64,000 bases of DNA from JBCDGZ01 sp038750655 (GTDB lineage Bacteria; Bacteroidota; Bacteroidia; Chitinophagales; Saprospiraceae): assembly GCA_038750655.1 (NCBI GenBank), contig JBCDGZ010000001.1, positions 1 to 64,000 of the forward strand, in the 5' to 3' direction. The position numbers were made by a program, and so were the translations under genes. Position 1 is the first letter of the stretch, and each line of letters begins with the position of its first letter. Shown here piece after piece: positions 8,610-16,586 of this stretch. The notes under the pieces were generated by a model that was not told the origin of the DNA, made no database searches, and worked only from the letters and a program-made list of their open reading frames with translations.

Positions 8610-9980
8610 ATGATAAACCAAAAAAATAGCTGTTTCATCGCCAACTTCTCCAAGACCTACTTCTTCCATGCCATCGCTCAGAAGCTGCAAGAAAGAGGAC
8701 GGCAGATTTACTGGATCACCACCAATCGGCGATTGTACGATTTCCTTTGTGAGCATTACGATAAGAAAGTTATCCTGTTAATCAATTGGGATCATTTGGG
8801 AAAAGACCAGCCGGCGGTCGGTGATTACCAGCTGCATGAGCTGTTGTACGGTGATCGTGTATTGCGCTACAGTAAGGAGGAGGGATTGCGTTGGCTGTGT
8901 AATATTCAGCGGCCGCTTTACGATTTTTTTGCGACCCACCAGATTGAGGTGACCTTTGGGGAGCTGACTTGGGCGCACGAAATTTTGATCCATCGGATGC
9001 TACGGAAGGAAGAGGCTTTGAAGGGGCGTTTCCTTAATCCACATGTCGTCCGTATTCCGAATAGGCGCTTTGCGTTTTTTGAGGATGAGCGGCAGTCGGT
9101 GATTTATACGGGGCAGTGGCCGCGTCAGCGCTATCAGGAGGTCTTGGAGGTGAAGAAGCCAGATTATTTGCGGATTAATGATAAGCGGTTGAAGCGGGCC
9201 AATTCTTTGATGGGACGCCTGGATCGGGTGAAGCGGTTGGTGACCAATGAGAATATGGATAAGAAAGATCCGACGCTGCTCAATCATATCGGTCTGCGTT
9301 TGAAGACGCGTTCGCAGGAGGAGTTGTATAAGGAAACTTATCGAACCATACAACGGGAGGTCCTGGAGGACTTTGATGGGGAGCCTTATGTGTTTTTGGG
9401 ATTACACAAGCAGCCGGAGGCCTCGGTGGATGTCTTTGGTCGGTATTACGAAGATCAATTTCAAAACATTCAAAACATCTGGCGGATTTTACCGCTGGGC
9501 TGGAAGCTGCTGGTGAAAGAGCATACCAACGCCATCGGTGATCGCCAACCCGCTTTCTACCGCCGACTGCAACAGTTGCCTAATGTACACTTTGTGCAAG
9601 AGCAAACCGATGCTTACCGCTTGATCCGAGGAGCCGAATTGGTCGTTACCATCACCGGAACCATTGCCTACGAGGCGGCCCTGATGGGCATTCCCGCGCT
9701 GACCTTCGCCCCCGTATTTTTCAATCGCCTGCACGGCTGCCGCCAGCTCACCCTACAGATGATCAGCGAGCTGGACGACCTCCGTACGCTGATCGAAGAG
9801 CTGAGGGCCGAAGGCGACAATCGATTGGAATTTACCAACTATTTGCTCAATAATTCTTTCGATGGCCTGTTCTCTGATCCCATCTCCAATCAAGCTATTC
9901 TTGACCCCAAGAATGTGGAGCAAGTCAGCGAGGCTTTCGAGCACGTTTTACAGCAGCAAACAGTGGCCCTAAGCTCATGA
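8610..9980 (+). CDS. Capsule-polysaccharide-type transferase (KpsC/KpsS-like)
   Basis: A 456-residue soluble protein resembling the capsule polysaccharide synthesis family. Its C-terminal half has the nucleotide-sugar-binding pattern of GT-B enzymes: KEHTNAIGDR near residue 304, FVQEQTDAYRL near 330, then VVTITGTIAYEAALMG (about 347-362), typical of KpsC/S and related surface-carbohydrate transferases. The N-terminal half is less conserved. It starts 22 bp after the repeat element and overlaps the next gene by 4 bp (ATGA at 9977-9980). As the only KpsC/S-type gene beside a full CMP-pseudaminate pathway, it is a good candidate for the pseudaminyl transferase. The donor is inference. Confidence 0.65.
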   Translation: MINQKNSCFIANFSKTYFFHAIAQKLQERGRQIYWITTNRRLYDFLCEHYDKKVILLINWDHLGKDQPAVGDYQLHELLYGDRVLRYSKEEGLRWLCNIQRPLYDFFATHQIEVTFGELTWAHEILIHRMLRKEEALKGRFLNPHVVRIPNRRFAFFEDERQSVIYTGQWPRQRYQEVLEVKKPDYLRINDKRLKRANSLMGRLDRVKRLVTNENMDKKDPTLLNHIGLRLKTRSQEELYKETYRTIQREVLEDFDGEPYVFLGLHKQPEASVDVFGRYYEDQFQNIQNIWRILPLGWKLLVKEHTNAIGDRQPAFYRRLQQLPNVHFVQEQTDAYRLIRGAELVVTITGTIAYEAALMGIPALTFAPVFFNRLHGCRQLTLQMISELDDLRTLIEELRAEGDNRLEFTNYLLNNSFDGLFSDPISNQAILDPKNVEQVSEAFEHVLQQQTVALSS

Positions 9981-11233
9981 AGCAAGTCGCTCTGATCGGA
10001 TTATTGCTCTTTTCATTTACCGGAATCAACCTGCTGACCATCGGCAAAGGAGCCTTTTCACCTTTCCATATGATGATGACAGCCATGATCGCTTGGTTCC
10101 TGCTGTTCAGTCGGAAGCAAAGCTTTTATACTTTTATGTCACTTAATTTGTTGGCGATTTATATTCTTCTGGTCAATGTATTGTATCACGGCTCCTTTCG
10201 CTTTACTTCTTTATTGTATTCGATGATCTTCATTATCGAGTTGACCATTTTTTACAACCTTATTCGTCGTTGCTCACCGGCTACGATGGCGAAGGGATTT
10301 AGGATGATCATTTACCTCTACTTTGCCAACATCATCATAGGCACCTTGCTAATCAAGGCCGGCCTGCGATGGCCTTTTATGGAGCAGTGGATTGGCATTG
10401 CCCGAACCACAGCGGGGACGCGCCCGATGGGCTTCTCCTCCGAACCTTCCTATGCAGCCTTCATCCTGAGCATCGCCTATCTATCTTACAACCATATCAT
10501 CGGGCATCGGCTGAACCGCTCGACATTAAGGCTTAGCCTAGTTTACCTGCTCTGCATTGGTCTAATGGGTTCGGCTTACGGATTCATTTTATTGCTATTA
10601 ACCCTGCTCGATTGGGTACGGCATTTCTTCAATCGCTTACATTCTTCTTTGAAAATGGTGAGTGTCTTTGTGGTCCTTGCCTTTGTAGCTGTCGTTGTTC
10701 GGTTGGCCCCGTCGATCGAAAGTGAAGCTACCGATCGCATTTATACTGTGAGTAGTATTCTGGGCGATCCCTTTTCGGATACGGAAAAAAAATTGACCAA
10801 ACTTAAAGAGAAAGACCCCAGTGCTTTTGCCCGCATCGGTCCCACTTACACCTTATTTTTTAGTGAAGAAAGTGCCGACCTCAATGTTTGGCTAGGAGCG
10901 GGAGCGGGAGCAGCGGGAGTTCAAATTCCGATACTCATGCAAGGGGTATTGATTGACGAGGGAGATACAGAGTTTGATACAGGAATTGTTCCAGCATTCA
11001 TCTACGACTATGGTTTAGTCGGCTTTGTTTTACTGCTGTTGTTTGTTGTGAATTGTGCCAATAATCTCCCTTTTCCTTTTTGGTTGACCTTTATATTTCT
11101 GTTGCCCAATGCCAATATTAATACGCAGATTTTTTGGTTTTTAATCGGAAGCTTCCTGATGGTCTCCATTATCAAATTGAGTCAGAAGCACCAGCGCCGG
11201 TATTCCTCTAATTATCAAATCGTACAACTGTAA
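9977..11233 (+). CDS. Wzy-like O-antigen/capsule polymerase
   Basis: A 418-residue inner-membrane protein with about ten to twelve hydrophobic helices and one large hydrophilic loop around residues 250-330. That loop contains repeated glycine-alanine residues (GAGAGAAG near 309). The loop and overall helix pattern are those of Wzy/O-antigen ligase proteins, which have little sequence conservation. It is coupled to the gene before it by a 4-bp overlap and followed 4 bp later by a GT4 transferase. The role as polymerase of a pseudaminate-containing glycan is inferred from context and topology. Confidence 0.65.
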   Translation: MKQVALIGLLLFSFTGINLLTIGKGAFSPFHMMMTAMIAWFLLFSRKQSFYTFMSLNLLAIYILLVNVLYHGSFRFTSLLYSMIFIIELTIFYNLIRRCSPATMAKGFRMIIYLYFANIIIGTLLIKAGLRWPFMEQWIGIARTTAGTRPMGFSSEPSYAAFILSIAYLSYNHIIGHRLNRSTLRLSLVYLLCIGLMGSAYGFILLLLTLLDWVRHFFNRLHSSLKMVSVFVVLAFVAVVVRLAPSIESEATDRIYTVSSILGDPFSDTEKKLTKLKEKDPSAFARIGPTYTLFFSEESADLNVWLGAGAGAAGVQIPILMQGVLIDEGDTEFDTGIVPAFIYDYGLVGFVLLLLFVVNCANNLPFPFWLTFIFLLPNANINTQIFWFLIGSFLMVSIIKLSQKHQRRYSSNYQIVQL

Positions 11234-11237
11234 TCCT

Positions 11238-12425
11238 ATGACAACCAATCATTCCACTCCAGAAAAACTAAGAATATTAATAGATGCCCATGCCATTGGT
11301 GGCGAATACCAAGGCAGTGTGAGCTACCTCAAGGGCCTTTATCAGGCTATGATTGAAAAGTATAGCGAGCACTATGATTTTTATTTTGCGGGCTACAATT
11401 ATGAAGCTATGCGAGCCTGCTTTCCACAGGTCAAAGCAGAGAATTTTTTACTGCTGTATTCCCCTTCTCGATTGATGCGCTTAGGGATCGAGCTGCCGCG
11501 ATTAATCCGCCAACACCAGATCGATTTTGCACATTTTCAATACATCGTTCCACTAGTTAAGCCTTGTAAATTTATCGTTACGACCCATGATCTTTTGTTT
11601 AATGATTTCCCAGAGGAATTTTCGGATTGGTTCCGCATTAGCCGTAATGTGTTATTTAGAAAATCTTTGGAACGCAGCGATATTCGCCTGACGGTTTCTA
11701 ACTATTCCCGGCAAGCCATCTGCCGACACTATGGTCTTCTGCCAGAAACAATCCATCTGACCCCCAATGCGGTGAATACTAAATTTTTTGAGCCTTACGA
11801 TAAAGTCAGTGCGATGATGAAGGTTTGGCAAAAGTATGAGTTGAGCAATTATCTGTTGTATGTAAGTCGGGTCGAACCGCGTAAAAACCAGCAGTTGCTA
11901 TTGCAGGCTTACGAGGAATTGCGGCTGGCCAATAAAGGCATACAATTGGTGTTTGTGGGCAATAATACCTACGGACAGGACGAGCTGGCTAAAGCCATCG
12001 CTCAACTCGATGGGGCCTCGGCCCGTCATGTGCGCTGGATGAAGCAAGTCAGCGACGAGGACTTATTGCTGCTCTGTCGTGGTGCAGATTTATTTGTCTA
12101 TCCTTCCAAGGCAGAGGGCTTTGGTATTCCACCACTAGAGGCCGCCGCTGCGGGCATTCCCACCCTCTGTTCGAATGCGACGGCGATGGAGGATTATGAC
12201 TTCTTTGACCCGTATCGCTTTGATCCGGAAGATCGAAAAGCCTTAAAACAATGTTTGTCGCAAGTGCTGAGACAAGGGCCTGCAGGAGAAACCCTAGAAA
12301 GCATTGCGCTAAGAATCAAAACTACCTATTCCTGGGAACACAGTGCTGAGGTGCTGCACCGCCAAATTTGTAGAACGCAGGAGCTAGGAAAAGTACCTCA
12401 ACCTTCTAAAGCCTTCGAGTCTTAG
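11238..12425 (+). CDS. GT4 family glycosyltransferase
   Basis: A 395-residue GT-B glycosyltransferase. The N-terminus IDAHAIGGEYQGSVSYLKGL (residues about 15-34) has the acceptor-side glycine pattern. The C-terminal domain has LYVSRVEPRKNQQLLLQAY near residue 210 and the donor-binding block VYPSKAEGFGIPPLEAAAAG near residue 290, with the E-x7-E pair of GT4 enzymes. It is probably a retaining enzyme transferring a hexose or related sugar from a nucleotide donor in the cytoplasm. It is the last gene of the + strand polysaccharide run; the next gene is 147 bp away. The sugar specificity cannot be read from the sequence. Confidence 0.88.
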   Translation: MTTNHSTPEKLRILIDAHAIGGEYQGSVSYLKGLYQAMIEKYSEHYDFYFAGYNYEAMRACFPQVKAENFLLLYSPSRLMRLGIELPRLIRQHQIDFAHFQYIVPLVKPCKFIVTTHDLLFNDFPEEFSDWFRISRNVLFRKSLERSDIRLTVSNYSRQAICRHYGLLPETIHLTPNAVNTKFFEPYDKVSAMMKVWQKYELSNYLLYVSRVEPRKNQQLLLQAYEELRLANKGIQLVFVGNNTYGQDELAKAIAQLDGASARHVRWMKQVSDEDLLLLCRGADLFVYPSKAEGFGIPPLEAAAAGIPTLCSNATAMEDYDFFDPYRFDPEDRKALKQCLSQVLRQGPAGETLESIALRIKTTYSWEHSAEVLHRQICRTQELGKVPQPSKAFES

Positions 12426-12572
12426 TAGACCTCTTCTCCCCGCAATCCAGACGATCCACTGGTCCATCCCATTTGTGAAAAGATTGCATCTCTTTTTCCG
12501 AAGTAGGCTAATAATTTGATGAAAACTGTATATTTATAGTCTACTCATTTATTTCAATTACCTCCTTCATGC

Positions 12573-13613
12573 ATGAAAATTTTAAAAATACTTCTTCTGG
12601 GTTTAGGGATTTTATTGTTTTTATTAATAGTGGGTTTCTTCTTGGGGCCTAAGCCCAGCTTCTCGCCGGTCGATGCGCAATTGGTAGAGCTAAATGTCGA
12701 ATTGGATCAGTTGGACGCCTATTTGGCCCAAAAGGAAGCGAAATTTGATAAAATTAAACAGGAAAATCAATCGCGAATCATCTGGGCGGATTCGATTCGT
12801 AAGACGCCCTATAGCATTGTATATCTGCATGGCTTTTCGGCCAGTCCGATGGAGGGTAATCCACTTCATCAGGAGTTCGCAGCGCGCTATGGAAGTAATT
12901 TATACTTGCCTCGCCTCGCTGGCCACGGCCTCGATGATCCCGATTCCTTCGCTGAGCTAACGCCCGAGGCCCTGATCGCCTCCGCCAAAGAAGCCATCGC
13001 TGTCGGCCAGCTCATCGGTGATAAAGTCATCCTGATGTCTTGCTCTACCGGCGGCACCCTCTCCATTTACCTATCGGCCCATCACCCAGAGGTCGTTCAC
13101 GCTCAGCTGATGTATGCCCCTAATCTCGCCCTCTACGATGTCAACGCCCAGCTGCTGACGGGCCCCTGGGGGGCACAGCTGACCCAGGCCATCCTCGGCG
13201 ATTATTACCACATTAATCACATGAAGGGCAAGCCCGCCGAAAATTTCTGGACCACCACCTATCGCACCGAAGGCGTCATAGCCCTACAAGCCCTGCTGGA
13301 TCAAACTATGACGGAGGAGAACTTTCGAAAAATTACAACCCCTTACCTCATCGCCTATTACTACAAGAATGAGGAAGAACAGGACAAGGTCATCTCCACT
13401 GCGGCCATCACCGCCTTTGATAAAGTCACGGCCACGGAGCCGGATAAAAAGCAACTGGCTCCACTTCCTGATGTCAAAAATCACGTTTTGACCTCCAATC
13501 TAATGTCCCAAGACCTGGACGCCGTTCGTAAGGTGAGTTTTGATTATGCTGAAAAAGTGTTGGGGATGCGAACTGTTGAGCAACAGCAGGAGGCCCCGCT
13601 GGTGGTGCAATAA
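12573..13613 (+). CDS. Membrane-anchored alpha/beta hydrolase
   Basis: A 346-residue protein with one N-terminal hydrophobic helix (about residues 4-25) and an alpha/beta hydrolase domain. Visible features are the oxyanion-side HGFSASP block (about residues 86-92), the nucleophile elbow LMSCSTGG (serine in S-C-S-T-G, the family pattern with the first Gly replaced by Ser), and a late histidine in VKNHVL (near residue 306). A role as esterase or lipase at the cytoplasmic membrane is likely, but the substrate is unknown. It has its own upstream gap and a hairpin directly after its stop, so it may be transcribed on its own. Confidence 0.7.
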   Translation: MKILKILLLGLGILLFLLIVGFFLGPKPSFSPVDAQLVELNVELDQLDAYLAQKEAKFDKIKQENQSRIIWADSIRKTPYSIVYLHGFSASPMEGNPLHQEFAARYGSNLYLPRLAGHGLDDPDSFAELTPEALIASAKEAIAVGQLIGDKVILMSCSTGGTLSIYLSAHHPEVVHAQLMYAPNLALYDVNAQLLTGPWGAQLTQAILGDYYHINHMKGKPAENFWTTTYRTEGVIALQALLDQTMTEENFRKITTPYLIAYYYKNEEEQDKVISTAAITAFDKVTATEPDKKQLAPLPDVKNHVLTSNLMSQDLDAVRKVSFDYAEKVLGMRTVEQQQEAPLVVQ

Positions 13614-13618
13614 AAAAA

Positions 13619-13641
13619 TGCCGGGCTGTACTGGCCCGGCA
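13619..13641 (+). terminator. Hairpin terminator after the hydrolase gene
   Basis: Directly after the stop codon and a run of seven A lies a perfect 8-bp stem, TGCCGGGC (13619-13626) with GCCCGGCA (13634-13641), around a 7-base loop. Only a short CTTTGT follows, so the U-tract is weak. The A-run in front could serve as a U-tract for reverse-strand transcripts. Confidence 0.65.
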
Positions 13642-13897
13642 CTTTGTAATTATATCAACCTAAATTCTGAAAATACTTCTCTTTGTGTTTATTCGTTGCA
13701 TTCGATAAGCTACACCTCTTTTATTACCAGCTTTGTGCCAGGGACTAGAAAAAAAATAATAGCCTGGTTAGTAGTTGATTACGAAGTAACGATATTCTTA
13801 CTGGGTTCTCGTTCTGAGAAGCCTTTTTCATTTTGAGAAAAAAAATAGAAGCGTACTCGAAATACAATTTTGGGAATGAGGTATCTATTTGAGAATA
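13642..13897. other. Gene-free stretch before the sigma-54 regulator
   Basis: No convincing gene is present. A 98-codon open frame reaching into this stretch starts inside the hydrolase gene, has no family features and is rich in rare-looking composition. Apart from the hairpin at its left edge and the sigma-54 promoter at its right edge, nothing is recognised. Confidence 0.5.
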
Positions 13898-13912
13898 TGG
13901 CATGACTTTGGC
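13898..13912 (+). promoter_or_regulatory. Candidate sigma-54 promoter
   Basis: TGGCATGACTTTGGC matches the -24/-12 consensus TGGCAC-G-N4-TTGC: GG and GC lie exactly 12 bases apart, with one change in each half. It is about 82 bp upstream of the start codon of a sigma-54-dependent activator, which suggests autoregulation. Confidence 0.6.
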
Positions 13913-13994
13913 CGCTTTTTAATTACCGAACAACTCCCCTAATCTTCCCTAAGCGATCAGCAAAGCGTTTCTTTGTTTTCAATTCATTTTTATT

Positions 13995-15368
13995 ATGAGT
14001 GTAAAACCAAATTCAACCCGGATTTTTGTGGTCGAGGATGATCCTATGTATCAGCGAATGGTCAAATATGTATTTGAGCTTGACCCAGATAATGAGGTCT
14101 ACGTTTTCTCCAGCGGCGAGGAGTGCATCCAACAATTACACCTGAATCCTTTGATCATCTCGCTAGATTATTCTCTGCCCGACATTAGTGGTGAAGAGGT
14201 ACTGGAAAAAGTAAAGGCATACAATAAAGATATTGCGGTGGTCATCTTGTCCAGTCAGCAGAATGTATCTACGGCCGTCAAGCTGCTGCGTTCCGGGGCC
14301 TACGACTATATCACTAAGGACAGTGAAACCAAAGAGCGCTTGCAGAATACCGTTATACACATCAAGCGCCAGCAAACGCTGCTCGAAGAGGTCAGCCTGC
14401 TGCGGAAGGAGTTGCAAGTCAGCTACGCTTTTGATAAAACCATCATTGGGAAAAGTCCAGCCATGCAGCGGGTTTTTAGCTTGATGGAAAAAGCGGTAGG
14501 GAGTAATATTACCGTCTCTATTCAGGGCGAAACGGGAACGGGTAAGGAAGTGGTGGCCAAGAGTATCCACTACAATTCTGCGCGGAGCGAGGGGCCTTTT
14601 ATAGCGGTTAATATGAGCGCCATTCCGGATGAATTGCTGGAAAGTGAGCTGTTTGGCTACGAAAAAGGGGCGTTCACGGGGGCGGTCGCTCGCAAGAAAG
14701 GGATGTTCGAACTGGCGGATAAAGGGACCTTATTTTTGGATGAAATTGCCGAGATGAATATTAACCTACAGGCCAAGGTGCTGCGCGCCCTTCAGGAGCG
14801 GGAGGTCTGCCGACTTGGAGGGGAGAAGCCCATTGCCTTCGACGCCCGAGTCATCATCGCTACCCACAAAGACCTCATCGAAGAGGTCAATGCCGGACAG
14901 TTTCGCGAGGACCTTTACTATCGCCTCCTCGGCCTCCCCATCCAACTACCGCCGCTGCGCGAGCGCGGCAACGATATTCTCCTGTTGGCTAACAGTTTCC
15001 TCAACAACTTCGCCCAACAAAACGGAATGGGCGATAAATGCTTCGCTCGCGATGCCAAGAATAAGCTCCTCAGCTACGCCTTTCCCGGCAATGTCCGAGA
15101 ACTCAAGGCCGTCGTAGAGCTGGCCGCCGTACTCAGTAATGAAGAAGAAATTAAGCCCGATGATATTCGCTTCAACAGTCCGAAAAAGACAGCCAATTTC
15201 CTCAGTAATGAAATGACTTTCGAAGAATACAAGCGCAATATCATTCGTCACTTTTTGGAAAAATACGACAACGACATTGTACTCGTCGCTCAAAAACTGG
15301 ACATCGGAAAGTCCACCATTTATCGGATGTTAAAAAATGATAAAAACATCGTCGAGTCCCTCAACTAA
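13995..15368 (+). CDS. Sigma-54-dependent response regulator (NtrC type)
   Basis: A 457-residue transcriptional activator with three domains. The receiver spans about residues 8-122, with the acidic pocket EDD (14-16) and phospho-acceptor D58. The AAA+ domain spans about 145-385, with Walker A GETGTGKE (178-185) and the sigma-54 contact loop GAFTGA (225-230). A Fis-type helix-turn-helix lies at the C-terminus (about 428-452, VAQKLDIGKSTIYRML). The conserved Lys of the receiver is kept, but the following Pro is replaced (ITKDS instead of KP). It heads a run with the FIST sensor and hybrid kinase genes and is probably their output. A candidate sigma-54 promoter lies 82 bp upstream. Confidence 0.92.
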   Translation: MSVKPNSTRIFVVEDDPMYQRMVKYVFELDPDNEVYVFSSGEECIQQLHLNPLIISLDYSLPDISGEEVLEKVKAYNKDIAVVILSSQQNVSTAVKLLRSGAYDYITKDSETKERLQNTVIHIKRQQTLLEEVSLLRKELQVSYAFDKTIIGKSPAMQRVFSLMEKAVGSNITVSIQGETGTGKEVVAKSIHYNSARSEGPFIAVNMSAIPDELLESELFGYEKGAFTGAVARKKGMFELADKGTLFLDEIAEMNINLQAKVLRALQEREVCRLGGEKPIAFDARVIIATHKDLIEEVNAGQFREDLYYRLLGLPIQLPPLRERGNDILLLANSFLNNFAQQNGMGDKCFARDAKNKLLSYAFPGNVRELKAVVELAAVLSNEEEIKPDDIRFNSPKKTANFLSNEMTFEEYKRNIIRHFLEKYDNDIVLVAQKLDIGKSTIYRMLKNDKNIVESLN

Positions 15369-15451
15369 CTCTCTAGCAAAGCAAAGTATATCCACCCAAA
15401 CGTCAATTAAATTATGCCAATAATGGCCACACAAAAATCTACTATTTTATT

Positions 15452-16576
15452 ATGTATTATGCGAACCCGGATGTTGATCTGATTCTCCAAACTGCCGACC
15501 AGCTAGAGCTGCAAGCCCAAGAATCGCTCCTACTGCTCTTTGGGGAGGAGTGCAGCATTGATTACCCCTTATTGATTGAGCGCCTAAACGCCGCTGGCCT
15601 TTCTTTTTTCGGCGGCATTTTCCCCAGTGTCATTTTTGGAGAAAAAAATGATGTTAAAGGCTGCATCGTCAAAAAACTCCCCTTGCTGCAAAAGCCCCTC
15701 CTGGTGCGAGGTCTGGACCGAGAAGATTTTGACTCCTCTGTTTTGGCCCAGCTCAATACCCAATTCGGAACAGCCAAGCTCACCGTACTTACCTTTGTCG
15801 ATGGCCTCTGTGCCAATATCGCTCGGTACCTCAACAAAATGTACCACAACTTTGGTAATGAAGTTAACTTCCTCGGAGGCGGGGCCGGCTCCCTGAGCTT
15901 GCAACAGCAACCCTGCATCCTCTGCAACGATGGCCTCTTTCAGGACGCCGCGGTCATCTGTGCCGTAGCGATGGAGGTCAGCCTGAGTGTTAAGCACGGC
16001 TGGCAGAAAATGATGGGGCCGCTGGTCGCCACCCGAACCAGTAAGAATGTGATCCATGAACTCAACTGGACCGACGCCTTCGAGGTGTACAAAGGAGCGA
16101 TTAAAGACTACGCAGATCAGGAGATCAGCAAGAATAATTTCTTCGATATTGCCAAGAGTTTTCCCTTTGGTATTTTTAAAGAAAATCAAGAAGATGTCGT
16201 CCGCGATCCCATTGCGGTCAGTGATAATGGTGACCTTATTTGTGTCGGTGAAGTGCCTGAGAATACAGTGCTCTACATCCTGAAAGGCGAGCCCGCGGCC
16301 CTGATCGATTCCGCCCGCAGTGCCATCCGTGAGTGCGTTGATGCAGCCCGGTATCCCATCGCTCACACCCTAGTCGTCGACTGTATTTCTCGCACCCTAT
16401 TTTTAGAGCAAGAGTTTAGCAAGGAACTCAAAGCGGTCAATCGCTTTTTGCAGCCCACCAACGACGAAGCCATCCCTCAGGGCGTACTCAGCCTTGGCGA
16501 AATCTCCTCTAATGGAAATGGTTTCCTCGAATTCTACAACAAGACACTGGTTATCGGTGCCTTGCAAGAACACTAA
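15452..16576 (+). CDS. FIST-domain sensory protein
   Basis: A 374-residue protein made of a FIST N-terminal domain (about residues 10-215) and a FIST C-terminal domain (about 225-365). Visible family traits are the GGGAGS-like segment (NFLGGGAGSLSL near residue 138) and HGWQKMMGPLVATRT near residue 180, followed by the GEISSNG block near residue 350. FIST proteins are thought to bind small ligands, perhaps amino acids, and are linked to signal-transduction proteins. There are no membrane segments, so it should be cytosolic. The kinase gene starts 10 bp after its stop, so the FIST protein is the likely input partner of that kinase. The ligand cannot be stated. Confidence 0.85.
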   Translation: MYYANPDVDLILQTADQLELQAQESLLLLFGEECSIDYPLLIERLNAAGLSFFGGIFPSVIFGEKNDVKGCIVKKLPLLQKPLLVRGLDREDFDSSVLAQLNTQFGTAKLTVLTFVDGLCANIARYLNKMYHNFGNEVNFLGGGAGSLSLQQQPCILCNDGLFQDAAVICAVAMEVSLSVKHGWQKMMGPLVATRTSKNVIHELNWTDAFEVYKGAIKDYADQEISKNNFFDIAKSFPFGIFKENQEDVVRDPIAVSDNGDLICVGEVPENTVLYILKGEPAALIDSARSAIRECVDAARYPIAHTLVVDCISRTLFLEQEFSKELKAVNRFLQPTNDEAIPQGVLSLGEISSNGNGFLEFYNKTLVIGALQEH

Positions 16577-16586
16577 AACAGCTGCC

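Noticed and set aside
8322..8756. Frame of 144 codons on the - strand through repeat copy A
   Set aside because: Its translation consists of repeat-derived residues and opposes the ends of two genes.
12473..12492. Second sigma-54-like site before the hydrolase gene
   Set aside because: It has TTGCA-like bases but no GG doublet 12 bp upstream.
13540..13836. 98-codon frame after the hydrolase gene
   Set aside because: It starts inside the hydrolase gene, crosses its terminator hairpin and has no recognisable features.
15584..16366. Antisense frame of 260 codons opposite the FIST gene
   Set aside because: FIST domains are clear on the + strand; this is a shadow.
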